From Variovorax sp. JS1663 (GTDB lineage Bacteria; Pseudomonadota; Gammaproteobacteria; Burkholderiales; Burkholderiaceae_C), in the NCBI RefSeq assembly GCF_002157355.1, contig NZ_LYMK01000013.1, positions 86,382 to 150,381 of the forward strand: a stretch of 64,000 nt of DNA. The letters run 5' to 3'. Within the stretch, counting starts at the first letter, position 1, and every line of letters starts with the position of its first letter. The notes under the pieces were generated by a model. That model saw only the letters and a program-made list of their open reading frames with translations. It ran no database searches and was not told the origin of the DNA. A program made the translations under genes and the position numbers. This document shows positions 20,436 through 29,513 of this stretch, in pieces.

Positions 20436-22113
20436 CGACCGTCTCTCCTTGATCCGATGCCTCCGACAACTCAACAAAAAGCCAGAGTACCTCTTCCGGC
20501 GACAGCTGGCCTTCAGCGCGGCCGTACATCGCGAACCAGCGGTAGAGCGCACCTTGCCCTTCCGGCCCGAGCCCCTGCGGATGAAGCGCACGCACGTCCG
20601 GTCGACCGAGGTAGTACTGGCGCGCGCGACCACCGAAGTCTTCTTGCAGCACATCCACCACCAGCGAACGCGCAGCTTGCGAAAGGCCGAAGCGTTCGCC
20701 GCCTTCTTTCCGCACCCAAGCGATAAAGCCGCTCGCTTGCGGCTGCGACAACGCGTGCGGAAAATGCGCGCGGACCTCCGGTTGCGAACGCAACAGGCCG
20801 ATGCACCAGCGCGCGGCAACGGCTCCGTCAGTGAGGTCGAGCGGCAGCGCCTCGATCGGCGGCTCCGGCGGCCGACCTGGCGTTCGATCCGGGTACAGAT
20901 TCAGTTCCGGGGGCTCGGCCACCACCGCCCCCGCCTGCGCCTGCGCCGCCGCCTCGTGGCGCGCACGGATGAAGCGCAGCCGCGCCGGAATGCGCCAAGG
21001 CGTCGCGGCCCACAAGGCCGCCTTCGCCAATCGGCGAACCTGACGGCGCAGAGGCCTCGGGGTCGCGTCCACCAACGCCCTGGCCGGCCCCGTGATGCGC
21101 CACCACGTCGATTGCGCGATGGCGTCGCGCTGCTGCTCGGCGGCATCGGCACGCAGATGGGTTTGCGCCAGCAACTGATCGCGCTGGTCGATCTCGTGCC
21201 GCAGCGCGCTCACCTCGGCGTCCAAGCGGTCCTGGAGCGCCATTTCCCTTTCGTGCGCCAGAACCAGGCTCGCTTCGGTGCATTCGATTCGCCGATGAGA
21301 CTCTTGCAAGCCCTTGTCGAGAGCGCCGACCTGCTGCACCAGGTTGGACGCGCGCTCTTGGGCACTGCGCAACTCGATCGCCAGTCCCGAGTACCCCGCC
21401 GTGACGAAGCCATCGAACACATTGGGTGGGTATTTGAAGGCAGCGGCGAGTTCGAAGCACTCTTCGGAGACGTAGAAGCGATTGAGGCCGTCGGCATAGA
21501 CATACTTGTAGCCGGCGTTCGCCAGGACCGGTTCCCATGCTTCGTGGTTCTCGACCTGGGAGTTCGGGAGCGTGGCCTCCACCAAGACGATCCAGGGACG
21601 ATGGCGCTGCCAATCGTTGCCCACCAGAACAGAACGCTCGAAGCCCTCGACGTCGACCTTGAGGAAGTGCACCGGCTGCCCCTCCGGCACATGCCTCTGC
21701 CACACCTCTGTCAACGTCAGCATGTCCACTTCATGCTTTCGGAGGGCCAGGCCGGCGGCGGCGTGCTGGCCGGCGATCTCTTCGTCCGCCGTCGACAAGC
21801 CGGAGTTCTCGATGAGGTTCATCGTCAGAGAGCCTGACCGCTCCCCCAGCGCGACACCCAGGTTGACGTCGTTCGGCCGCAGCCTGACGAGTTGCTCTAA
21901 GTACACCGGATGGGGTTCGACGTTGATCCCGCGCCAACCCAGCAGGCTAAAGGCCTTGGTCACCGAATCCGACTCGGGCGACTGCGCGCCGACGTCGATG
22001 TAGAAGCCCCGTTCGACCTGTCGCAGGGCACGCCGCAGCATGACGTCCTCGTAGTTCTGGGCGTAGGAGACGAATGGCTGGCCGAAAAGTGAAGACGGTG
22101 CTGTGGGTGGCAT
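20428..22113 (-). CDS. FkbM methyltransferase with coiled coil and extra C-terminal domain
   Basis: This 561-residue multidomain protein has an FkbM-type SAM-dependent O-methyltransferase at about 15-235: FYIDVGAQ (37-44), VEPHPVY and LKVDVEGFE (151-159). Residues about 245-335 are a Glu/Arg/Leu-rich coiled coil, followed by STWWRITGPAR (335-345), a motif common after coils in glycan-assembly proteins. Residues about 435-555 form a helical domain I cannot name, with WLFVELSEA near the end. A methyltransferase joined to a coiled coil recalls WbdD, which caps ABC-exported O-antigens and measures chain length, but the catalytic family differs. The ATG at 22113 has a poor ribosome site; an upstream TTG at 22185 is an alternative. 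Confidence 0.85.
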   Translation of the reverse strand: MPPTAPSSLFGQPFVSYAQNYEDVMLRRALRQVERGFYIDVGAQSPESDSVTKAFSLLGWRGINVEPHPVYLEQLVRLRPNDVNLGVALGERSGSLTMNLIENSGLSTADEEIAGQHAAAGLALRKHEVDMLTLTEVWQRHVPEGQPVHFLKVDVEGFERSVLVGNDWQRHRPWIVLVEATLPNSQVENHEAWEPVLANAGYKYVYADGLNRFYVSEECFELAAAFKYPPNVFDGFVTAGYSGLAIELRSAQERASNLVQQVGALDKGLQESHRRIECTEASLVLAHEREMALQDRLDAEVSALRHEIDQRDQLLAQTHLRADAAEQQRDAIAQSTWWRITGPARALVDATPRPLRRQVRRLAKAALWAATPWRIPARLRFIRARHEAAAQAQAGAVVAEPPELNLYPDRTPGRPPEPPIEALPLDLTDGAVAARWCIGLLRSQPEVRAHFPHALSQPQASGFIAWVRKEGGERFGLSQAARSLVVDVLQEDFGGRARQYYLGRPDVRALHPQGLGPEGQGALYRWFAMYGRAEGQLSPEEVLWLFVELSEASDQGETVGA

Positions 22114-22552
22114 AGAGGTTTGCAGCGAATGTCGGGCCTCGATACCGGCAAGATTGCCGGGCCCGACAAGGGACCCTTGCGCCAAGGGCAGGGTACCTCA
22201 CGATGATTGCGGGAATTCTAGGCGCCAGTTGCACCCTGGGGACGGATGCTCGGGGGTTCCCGCCGGCGAATCGCCCGGCGATCGCGTGCCGATATATCGA
22301 ATGCTGCGGCCGGACGCGCCCTGCGCTCTGTTAAGCTTTCCGGACATTCCATCGCGGTGGCGCGGAGTTGGGCAGCAGCAATATGACTGAGGCCGAAAGT
22401 ACCACACCGCGGCTGTCAGGGAGCAGCAAAACGCGCCGAGGATGACGAAGAGTAACTGTCTACGCCATCTGCGACATTGCGCACACGCCGCGAGCCTCCC
22501 GCTCCGTGTAACTCGCCGCAACATGCTTCCTCAAGTTTAGACAAGGTGCTAC
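22114..22552. other. 439 bp divergent intergenic region
   Basis: This region separates the leftward FkbM/GT4 pair from the rightward GT2/GT4/membrane-protein series and must hold both promoters. It is less GC-rich than the genes around it, and has a palindrome CGATATATCG at 22290-22299 and AT-rich patches near 22330 and 22440-22455. I found no convincing -35/-10 pair, no JUMPstart or ops element (GGCGGTAG) and no believable open frame. It is the longest gene-free stretch in the polysaccharide locus. Confidence 0.5.
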
Positions 22553-24124
22553 GTGATAGAACAGATACGCAGGTCGGCGTTGGTCCGGCAAATGCCCGAA
22601 TGGCTGCGCAGGCTGCTGGGCCGCTCATACCACGCGGTCTTCCAGCCAGCCAATGGGTCCGCGCCAGCACCCCACTCGGCCGCGGCCCCGGCCACGCATG
22701 CGAACGTGAATGTGAGCGAGGTAGAGGCCGCCGTGACGCGCATCTACCACCTGGCCCTTGAACGCACGCCCAACGCTCAGGAACGGCAGCTGTGGATCAA
22801 CGAGATCCTCGGCAACAGGATGAGCGTTGCCGGCGTGGTCGAGGCCATCGCGGGCTCACCAGAGGCTGACCTCGTCCGCCAGCGTGCGAATGTCGTGCCC
22901 GAGGTGGCCAATGGCCGGTTCATCCAGTTTGCTTACGAGTACCTCCTGGAGCGCAGCCCTATGCTGTCCGAGCTCGTCCAATGGGACCACCTGCTCGGTC
23001 GACAGAACTTCAGGCGCAGTCAATTGGTGCTGCAGCTCTTTGCCCAACATGCGACGGAGGTGCTGACAGACGAAGGCAAGGGCCCCGTGCACGATCCCAA
23101 CCTTGCTCCCTGGCTGGGCACCGACCGGTTCATCAGCATCAAGGAGTGGCAAGAGAAGGCCGACGAGATCGGAAACAACTACCCGCCCGTGGAGCCTAAG
23201 CGCTACCCGAGCCTGAGCATCCCCCGCCAGCCGGAAATTCTCGTCTCCGCCATCGCGAGCCTGTACCGTGGGGGCGACTACATCGAGCAGTTTCTCGAGA
23301 ACATCACCTCGCAGACGATCTTCGCGACCCACTGCGAACTCATCATCATCGATGCGGACTCGCCGGAAAACGAAGGAGCCGTGATCTCCCGCTACATGGA
23401 GCGATTCCCGAATATCGTCTACCACCGGGCCCCCACGCGAATCGGGATTTACGAAGCCTGGAACCTGGGCGTGCAGATGTCCAACGGCCGATACCTCACG
23501 AATACCAACCTGGACGACCTGAGAAGGTCGGATTCGTTCGAACGGCAGGTGGAGATCCTCGAGAAGTTTCCTTTCGTGGATGTCGTGTACCAGGACTTCT
23601 ACTACTCGTTTGAGGGAAAGGCACCGTTCGCGAAGAGCGCGGCCGTCGGGTTCAAGAGTCAGTTGCCGGTCGTCACGCCCTACAACCTCATGCAGTCGAA
23701 CTCCCCGCACAACGCGCCGATGTGGCGGCGCACCTTGCATGACGAAGTCGGCATGTTCGATGCCAGCTTCCGCTCCGCCGGCGACTACGACTTCTGGCTG
23801 CGCTGCGTGCAGGTCGGAAAGACTTTCTTCAAGGTGAACGACCCTCACGTCATCTATTTCGTTAACCCCGAGGGCCTGTCGACGCAGCCCAACACGCGCG
23901 GGATCGACGAGGCGAATCGCAGCACCAAGCGCCATGGTCGCAAGCTGCTCTCACCCTGGCTGCTGTCATCGGACGAAGAGTTCATGCACGAGTTGTCGCG
24001 CCTGGCTGGCGGACCCGTGACCCTCGGCAAGACCGAGCAGGCCGCGCCGGACTGGCGCTACACCGCGGCGCAGCGGGCGCTGCGACTCCATTCAGCCGCT
24101 TCGCGCGGCCGCCCGGCTGCTTAA
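22553..24124 (+). CDS. Family 2 glycosyltransferase with N-terminal DUF4214 domain
   Basis: This 523-residue protein pairs a DUF4214 domain (about 55-165; ALERTPNAQER and LLERSPMLSE are its two similar halves) with a GT2 domain (about 228-450: VSAIASLYRGGDYIEQFL, IIDADSPENE, TNLDDLRR, GDYDFWLRC). DUF4214 occurs in secreted and glycan-related proteins and is thought to mediate binding. The start is GTG at 22553, with AAGGTG 7 bp upstream; no ATG is available nearby. The next GT4 gene begins 12 bp after the stop, so they are co-transcribed. The acceptor is unknown. Confidence 0.85.
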   Translation: MIEQIRRSALVRQMPEWLRRLLGRSYHAVFQPANGSAPAPHSAAAPATHANVNVSEVEAAVTRIYHLALERTPNAQERQLWINEILGNRMSVAGVVEAIAGSPEADLVRQRANVVPEVANGRFIQFAYEYLLERSPMLSELVQWDHLLGRQNFRRSQLVLQLFAQHATEVLTDEGKGPVHDPNLAPWLGTDRFISIKEWQEKADEIGNNYPPVEPKRYPSLSIPRQPEILVSAIASLYRGGDYIEQFLENITSQTIFATHCELIIIDADSPENEGAVISRYMERFPNIVYHRAPTRIGIYEAWNLGVQMSNGRYLTNTNLDDLRRSDSFERQVEILEKFPFVDVVYQDFYYSFEGKAPFAKSAAVGFKSQLPVVTPYNLMQSNSPHNAPMWRRTLHDEVGMFDASFRSAGDYDFWLRCVQVGKTFFKVNDPHVIYFVNPEGLSTQPNTRGIDEANRSTKRHGRKLLSPWLLSSDEEFMHELSRLAGGPVTLGKTEQAAPDWRYTAAQRALRLHSAASRGRPAA

Positions 24125-24136
24125 GGAAAGTTCTCG

Positions 24137-25288
24137 ATGGCTCTGGTAATTGACGGCGTCTTCTTCCAACTCGCACAGTCGGGAATCGCACGCATCTGGC
24201 GCGCAACGCTTCCGATGCTTGCAAAAAAACTCGACATGCCGATCGTGTTCCTGGACCGGGGCGGATTCAGCGACAGATTCGACGGCGTCGAAGTCGTTCC
24301 GTTTCCGGCTTACAAGTCCAAGTACAACCCCGGTGACTCGCAACTGCTGGAGCAGGTCTGCCGTCACTACGGCGCGAAGGTCTTCACCTCGACCTACTAC
24401 AGCACGCCGATGGAAACCCCGTCGCTCCTGCTCGTCTACGACATGATTCCGGAGCGACTCGGGTTCGACCTGTCGGCCAGGGACTGGCGCGAAAAGGAAC
24501 TCGCCATCATCCACGCCCGCCGACACATTTGCATCTCGAAGAACACGCGCAAGGATCTGCTGGAGTTCTACCCCGAGCTCGCCCCGGACGCGGCATCCGT
24601 CGCGTACTGCGGCATCGACCCCACGGTCTTCAAACCGCAGGATGAACGCGCCATCGCCGAGTTCCGCAGCCGGTTGGGGCTGCACCGCCCTTACTACATG
24701 TTCGTGGGATCTCGCGTGCAGGCCAACAACTACAAGAACGCCAGCCTCTTCTTCGATGCCTTGAAAACGATGGGCGAAGTCGACTTCGACGTGCTGTGCG
24801 TCGGCGGCGAAAAGACCGTTCCCACTTCAACCGTCGACGGCGCGGGACACAAGATCGTCCAGATCGACCTCGACGATGAAGGTCTTTCACTGGCCTACGG
24901 CGGGGCGGCTGCCCTGGTCTATCCGTCCCTCTACGAAGGTTTCGGCCTGCCCGTGGCAGAAGCCATGAGCTGCGGCTGCCCGGTGATCTCGACCACTCGC
25001 GGCTCGCTGGCCGAAGTGGCAGAAGGCGCCGCGCTGACGATCGAAGGCACGTCGATTCCGGAACTGGTCGAGGCACTGCGCACTGTGCGAGACCCATCGG
25101 TTCGCGCGCAGCTTGTCGAGCAAGGCGCTCGACGGGCCGCGACGTTTCGCTGGGAGCCTTTCGCAGACGAGGTCGCCAAGGCAGTCCGAACGATTGCCGC
25201 GCAGAGCAGCGCAGGTGCCCATGCCGCCTTCTACAGCAAGTGGGCTGCGCTTCGTTCGCTGCAGGGCGAGGTCGACGTGCTGATCTGA
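24137..25288 (+). CDS. Family 4 glycosyltransferase
   Basis: This 383-residue GT-B enzyme has an N-terminal GVFFQLAQSGIARIWR segment, LLLVYDMIPERLGF at the domain boundary, and YPSLYEGFGLPVAEAMSCGCPVIS (262-285, Glu-x7-Glu) in the donor site. The pattern matches mannosyltransferases such as WbdB/WbaZ. An AAGGAAAG ribosome site sits 8 bp before the ATG. Codon use matches the upstream GT2 gene, and both likely build the same glycan. Confidence 0.88.
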   Translation: MALVIDGVFFQLAQSGIARIWRATLPMLAKKLDMPIVFLDRGGFSDRFDGVEVVPFPAYKSKYNPGDSQLLEQVCRHYGAKVFTSTYYSTPMETPSLLLVYDMIPERLGFDLSARDWREKELAIIHARRHICISKNTRKDLLEFYPELAPDAASVAYCGIDPTVFKPQDERAIAEFRSRLGLHRPYYMFVGSRVQANNYKNASLFFDALKTMGEVDFDVLCVGGEKTVPTSTVDGAGHKIVQIDLDDEGLSLAYGGAAALVYPSLYEGFGLPVAEAMSCGCPVISTTRGSLAEVAEGAALTIEGTSIPELVEALRTVRDPSVRAQLVEQGARRAATFRWEPFADEVAKAVRTIAAQSSAGAHAAFYSKWAALRSLQGEVDVLI

Positions 25289-25362
25289 CATGCCGACGAA
25301 TGACCGGGTGATCGGTACCGTCCCGCGGCAGCCCTGTGAATTCCGCCCCTGCGAGACGATCA

Positions 25363-26961
25363 ATGCAAAGTGACTTGAGCTTCTCAAAACATCAACGCGC
25401 TGCTGCGCGTTTCGTCTTGCTTGGGTTTTGCCTGCTTCACGTCGCCGGCATCATGAGCTATCTGCTGCGCGACGGGCGCTTGTCGATCGTGCCGATCTAT
25501 GACGACGTGGTGTATCTGATCGATGGCCTGAGGCGGCTGGCCGTGCTGGATCGACAGGGCATCGTGGGCTTCCTATCCGACTATGTCTATGCCCAGCCGC
25601 CGCATGCGCCGCTGGTGACGTTGACCAGTGTGCTCGGTCTGCTCCTAAGTGCTGGAGCACCCTGGGGGCCGTATCTGCTGAACGCTGGCTGGATACTCCT
25701 TGTCCTGCTGCTTGGCCGGTTTGCACTGCGCCACGCAAATCAATGGACACGGATCGGCATCTTGGTCGCCGCATTGGCCATACCGATGTTCGGCTTCGTG
25801 CTGGCTGAGTTCCGCCCCGATCCCGTCTGGGGTTTGCTCGTCGGGTTTGCGGTCATTGTGTCGGCCAGCACTGATCTGATTTGGGCACGCCGCCGCCATC
25901 TCATTGCACTGGGTCTGCTCTTCGGTCTGACGATTGTCTCCAAGCCAACGGCGGCGCCGGCATCCATGGTGGTGCTTGGAATTGCGTGGATCGCCCAGGT
26001 GAGCGCCTCCATGTTGGTCGCACGCGCACGGGATATCAGCCGCACGGTCCGAGCCGGCGGTTGGGTGGCGCTCGGAGCCGCGTGCCTCTTCATTCCGTAC
26101 CTGGTGACAAACGGCGCTGCCATACTGGCCTACGTACGCGAGGTCATGGCCGGCGACAGCATGTGGAGGACGCCAGGATCCGCGTGGGAGCACATCACCT
26201 ATTACCTGAGTCGCCCCACCGGGACCTTGGTACTTGGCTGGGCCTGGTACGCTGCCCTCCCCCTCTTTGCGGGCTGCGTAGCGCTCATTGCTTGGTTCAG
26301 GGACAAGCAGGCGCTCCCAGCCTTCGCCGCCGTCATGGCGGCAACGACAACCGCGTACCTGATCGTCACGGTTAGCGCCGTGAAGTCGCTCATGATCGGG
26401 AGCATCCTGTACGGGACGATCGTTGCCGCTGTCGTCTGGAGCTTGGGCTATTTGATGACGCGCATTCCTTTTCGCGGAAGTGCCGTCTTGGTCGCCGGGG
26501 CCTTGGTGTTCGCAGTAGCGTGGGTCCCGCGGACAGGTCAGATCCATCGGGAAGACCCATCGATGCTGGCGGCCGACACGGCCAATCGAACGATCTTGCC
26601 TGCATTGACCGAGGTTCTGCGTGCTCGCCCCAACGCTACCGTTCTCGTGACGGTGCCCGGCCCAGCCTATGCTGGAACGCTTGACTTCCTGTCAAGGCAG
26701 CAGGGGATGACCCGGACATTCTTGTCCGGATATACCTCGGATTCCTGGGAGCGCGTATGGCAAAGCGCATCTTCTGCCGACGTGATCGTCGTCAGCGAGG
26801 TCGGCATGGTAGGCCAGTCCTTGGGGTATTCGTTCCCAAGCCTGAAGTATCAGATGCGCCTGCTTGACGAGCTTCGCACGCGTGCAGAGTTTGCCGGAAG
26901 CCCCGCCTTCACCGACGCGAAGAATCGCTCGGTCTGGCTGTTCGTCCGCAACGGGAAATAG
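25363..26961 (+). CDS. Polytopic membrane protein, possible GT-C glycosyltransferase
   Basis: This 532-residue protein has about ten hydrophobic segments and a C-terminal soluble tail of about 120 residues. After the first membrane segment comes IYDDVVYLIDGL; an acidic pair in the first outer loop is typical of GT-C enzymes (ArnT/PMT/GtrC-like) that use polyprenyl-phosphate sugars. I cannot name a family. It could equally be a divergent Wzy-type polymerase. The ATG at 25363 is preferred; a GTG at 25336 gives nine more residues but lacks a ribosome site. It lies 81 bp before a second large membrane protein. Confidence 0.75.
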   Translation: MQSDLSFSKHQRAAARFVLLGFCLLHVAGIMSYLLRDGRLSIVPIYDDVVYLIDGLRRLAVLDRQGIVGFLSDYVYAQPPHAPLVTLTSVLGLLLSAGAPWGPYLLNAGWILLVLLLGRFALRHANQWTRIGILVAALAIPMFGFVLAEFRPDPVWGLLVGFAVIVSASTDLIWARRRHLIALGLLFGLTIVSKPTAAPASMVVLGIAWIAQVSASMLVARARDISRTVRAGGWVALGAACLFIPYLVTNGAAILAYVREVMAGDSMWRTPGSAWEHITYYLSRPTGTLVLGWAWYAALPLFAGCVALIAWFRDKQALPAFAAVMAATTTAYLIVTVSAVKSLMIGSILYGTIVAAVVWSLGYLMTRIPFRGSAVLVAGALVFAVAWVPRTGQIHREDPSMLAADTANRTILPALTEVLRARPNATVLVTVPGPAYAGTLDFLSRQQGMTRTFLSGYTSDSWERVWQSASSADVIVVSEVGMVGQSLGYSFPSLKYQMRLLDELRTRAEFAGSPAFTDAKNRSVWLFVRNGK

Positions 26962-27042
26962 CGCGGCGTATCAGGAGCGTCAGCGGTCTGACGGACAAGG
27001 AAGGATGTCGCGCATAGCGGCGGCCAGGTGGGAGGATGAACG

Positions 27043-29286
27043 ATGCAACGTCTCAATGTCAGAACAAATAGAACACCGATTCTGTGGGCCGTCGCCGTCG
27101 CGCTTTCCGCGATCATTGTTGGCACGTTGACGGCTGGTGGTGCACGGTTCAACCTCCGCGAACCTCTGAGCTACGTTGGCGATTCGATCTTCTATCTGAT
27201 GACGACCCAGCGCCTCGGCGAGGGCACCGGATACCTGATCAACTCGCGCCAAGGCTTTCCGCTCGGATCGCAGCTATTCGACTTCGTGGGCTCTGACTGG
27301 GGCAACATGCTCGTCCTCGACGCCCTGCAAAAAGTCTCAGGGTCCGCCGCCTGGGCGAACAACGTGTATTTCCTGGCCGGCTTCCCCTTGAGTGCGCTGG
27401 CCGCGTTCTGGTGCCTGAGGCGGCTGGAGATTTCAGGTCCGACAAGCTCGGTCTTTGCCCTCCTCTTCGCCATCATCCCCTTTCACTTCCTGCGGATCCC
27501 GCACCTCTATTTCACCTGGTACTTCGTAGTGCCCGTCTATGTTTGGTTTGCCGTGGAGCTGTACAAGGGGACAGGGATGTTTACCAGCCGCGGGCCATCG
27601 AAGGCGGTCGTGCTGGCGGCGCTTGCATGCTTCGGCGTTTACTACGCAGCGTTCGGTTGCATGGTCCTATTCATAGGCGCAGTGCTAGGGTGGCTCAGGC
27701 ATCGATCTGCAAGGCCTCTCTTAGCTGGCGTGTTCGCCGTCATATTCGTTTGCGTCGGGGTTGCGGCGAACCTCTTGCCAAACATTTATTTGATTCAGCA
27801 ATTCGGCAAGAACAGCGAGCTGGCGCACAGGGTGCCAGCGGGGTCGGAAGTCTATGGCCTGAAGATCACTCAATTGATCTTGCCGCGACCGGATCATCGC
27901 CTGGAGCAACTCGCCGCCATCTCTGCGGACTACGGGCAGCAGTTTCCCAACGTGAATGAGAACGTGCATTCGGCGCTGGGATTCGTAGGAGTCATCGGCC
28001 TCTTGCTCGTCATTGCAAGCGCGATCGCCTACTCACCGCGCGTCCAGGAGCAGAGGCGAAGCCTGCTTTTCATGCTAGGTGCCACTACGGTTGTTCTGCT
28101 TCTCACCGCTACAAGTGGCGGGTTCTCGGCCTTGTTTTCACTGCTGGTGACGCCGCTGATACGAGGGTGGAACAGGATCAGCGTCGTTGTGGCCTTTCTA
28201 TCGCTCGCAGGCTTGGCCATTGCGGTCGATGGTGCGCGCCATCGATTCGCGTCCACCGGTCGGGCCGCCGCCTTGGGGACGCTAGGCCTCACGGCCATTG
28301 CCATCTTCGGGATCTGGGACCAGACGTCGCGGGCCGATCAGAGTCCCGTGAAAATGGCGCAAGCCGAATATCGCAAGGAATCGGAGTTTTACCGTGCAGT
28401 GGAAGCCTCGCTGCCCGAGGGCGCGGCGGTCTACCAGCTGCCATTCATGCGTTTCCCCGAGTCCCCAATGAAAGGAAGGCTGAGTTCGTATGACCTGTCC
28501 AAGGGGTTTCTGCATTCCCGCTCGCTCAAATGGAGCTACGGAGCGGCCGTGGGCCGTGTGGGTGCGGACTTCATGGAACACCTTTCAACCCAGCCGAGCG
28601 CCACGCAACTCGAGGTGGCGCGCTTCCTTGGGTTTTCCGGATTCCTGATCGACCGGCGAGGCTACCACGACAACGGTCAAGCCATTGATGAGGAGGCTTC
28701 CAAGTTTCTGGGTGGTGTTTCGCCGATCGAAGATCAGAGCAAGGATCTGGCCTTCTATTCACTGCGAGCCCTTCCCGCGCCTGACTCTCTGGCACAGATG
28801 TCACCCGCGGCAACTGCGTGGTTGGAACGATGGAAGATTTCCAAGACGGCCGGGGTGCTTGCCACCAGGTCTCCTTACGACCTCGACTTTCAGGCCCCGG
28901 CCGTGCTGAATACGCAGGCGCGAGCCGCCACCGGATTGTGGGGCGGAGCTGAAGAATGGGGTACCTGGACGGTTGCCAAGGTCGTGAAGCTGCAACTGAA
29001 GAAGCCGCTTCCTCTTCACTTCACCTTGGAGATCGAAGCCAACGCATTCGGACCGAATGCTGGACGCGAGGTCGGTGTTCGGATCGGCTCTCAGTCCAAG
29101 GCTTTCACGGGGACGGCTGCGATGAGCAAGATCCGGATCCCCTTCGATCTCACCGAGAGCACTGACCTGATCGAACTGACGGTGCCAGCCCCGACGAGCC
29201 CAAAGGATGTCAGCCAGAGCGCCGACACCAGGACTCTCGGACTGGGGCTCCGCTCCCTTTCCGTTGTCGAACAACGTTCCAAATAG
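27043..29286 (+). CDS. Large polytopic membrane protein with C-terminal soluble domain
   Basis: This 747-residue protein has about ten to twelve membrane segments in residues 10-430, then about 300 soluble residues, presumably periplasmic. An acidic residue in YVGDSIFYLM (first outer loop) and the architecture resemble GT-C/YfhO-like membrane glycosyltransferases. The last 130 residues look like a beta-sandwich. It has a GGGAGG ribosome site. With the 25363 gene it may transfer a lipid-linked sugar onto the glycan outside the membrane; this is inference. I do not recognise the exact family. Confidence 0.75.
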   Translation: MQRLNVRTNRTPILWAVAVALSAIIVGTLTAGGARFNLREPLSYVGDSIFYLMTTQRLGEGTGYLINSRQGFPLGSQLFDFVGSDWGNMLVLDALQKVSGSAAWANNVYFLAGFPLSALAAFWCLRRLEISGPTSSVFALLFAIIPFHFLRIPHLYFTWYFVVPVYVWFAVELYKGTGMFTSRGPSKAVVLAALACFGVYYAAFGCMVLFIGAVLGWLRHRSARPLLAGVFAVIFVCVGVAANLLPNIYLIQQFGKNSELAHRVPAGSEVYGLKITQLILPRPDHRLEQLAAISADYGQQFPNVNENVHSALGFVGVIGLLLVIASAIAYSPRVQEQRRSLLFMLGATTVVLLLTATSGGFSALFSLLVTPLIRGWNRISVVVAFLSLAGLAIAVDGARHRFASTGRAAALGTLGLTAIAIFGIWDQTSRADQSPVKMAQAEYRKESEFYRAVEASLPEGAAVYQLPFMRFPESPMKGRLSSYDLSKGFLHSRSLKWSYGAAVGRVGADFMEHLSTQPSATQLEVARFLGFSGFLIDRRGYHDNGQAIDEEASKFLGGVSPIEDQSKDLAFYSLRALPAPDSLAQMSPAATAWLERWKISKTAGVLATRSPYDLDFQAPAVLNTQARAATGLWGGAEEWGTWTVAKVVKLQLKKPLPLHFTLEIEANAFGPNAGREVGVRIGSQSKAFTGTAAMSKIRIPFDLTESTDLIELTVPAPTSPKDVSQSADTRTLGLGLRSLSVVEQRSK

Positions 29287-29306
29287 CGCGGCGCGTCAGG
29301 CGGCAG

Positions 29307-29474
29307 CTATGCTGTCCGCTTGAGGTAGCCGTTCGGCGCCACGCTGATCAAGAGCTTGTGATCGATCGTGTGATCGATCTCAAAGCCGGAAGCCGTCGCC
29401 ATGAACTCCCGCACGGCAGTCTTCGGACTGTCTCCCCGCCCCCACGGGCGATCCTGGAAGAGCTCGGCGGGTAG
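29307..29474 (-). pseudogene. C-terminal remnant of a CmcI/cephalosporin-hydroxylase-type methyltransferase
   Basis: Read leftward, 53-56 codons ending at a TAG (29307-29309) encode a stretch with LFQDRPWGRGDSPKTAVREF and KLLISVAPNGYLKR. These match the conserved C-terminus of the CmcI-like family, whose members often lie in O-antigen loci as sugar O-methyltransferases. The rest of the gene, including the SAM site, is absent: homology stops near 29474, close to where the rightward FkbM gene begins (29514). The native stop is kept, so this is a 5' deletion. The open frame continues upstream to 29684 but loses the family pattern. Confidence 0.7.
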
Positions 29475-29513
29475 TCCCAGCAACATTCTTCTCCGCGTCC
29501 ATAATTGCCCGCC

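Noticed and set aside
20401..21837. 478-codon rightward frame opposite the FkbM gene
   Set aside because: Arg-rich shadow with no domain pattern; the opposite strand encodes a clear methyltransferase and coiled coil.
22103..22390. 95-codon frame in the divergent gap
   Set aside because: Cys/Pro/Arg-rich with no ribosome site and no family features; read as non-coding.
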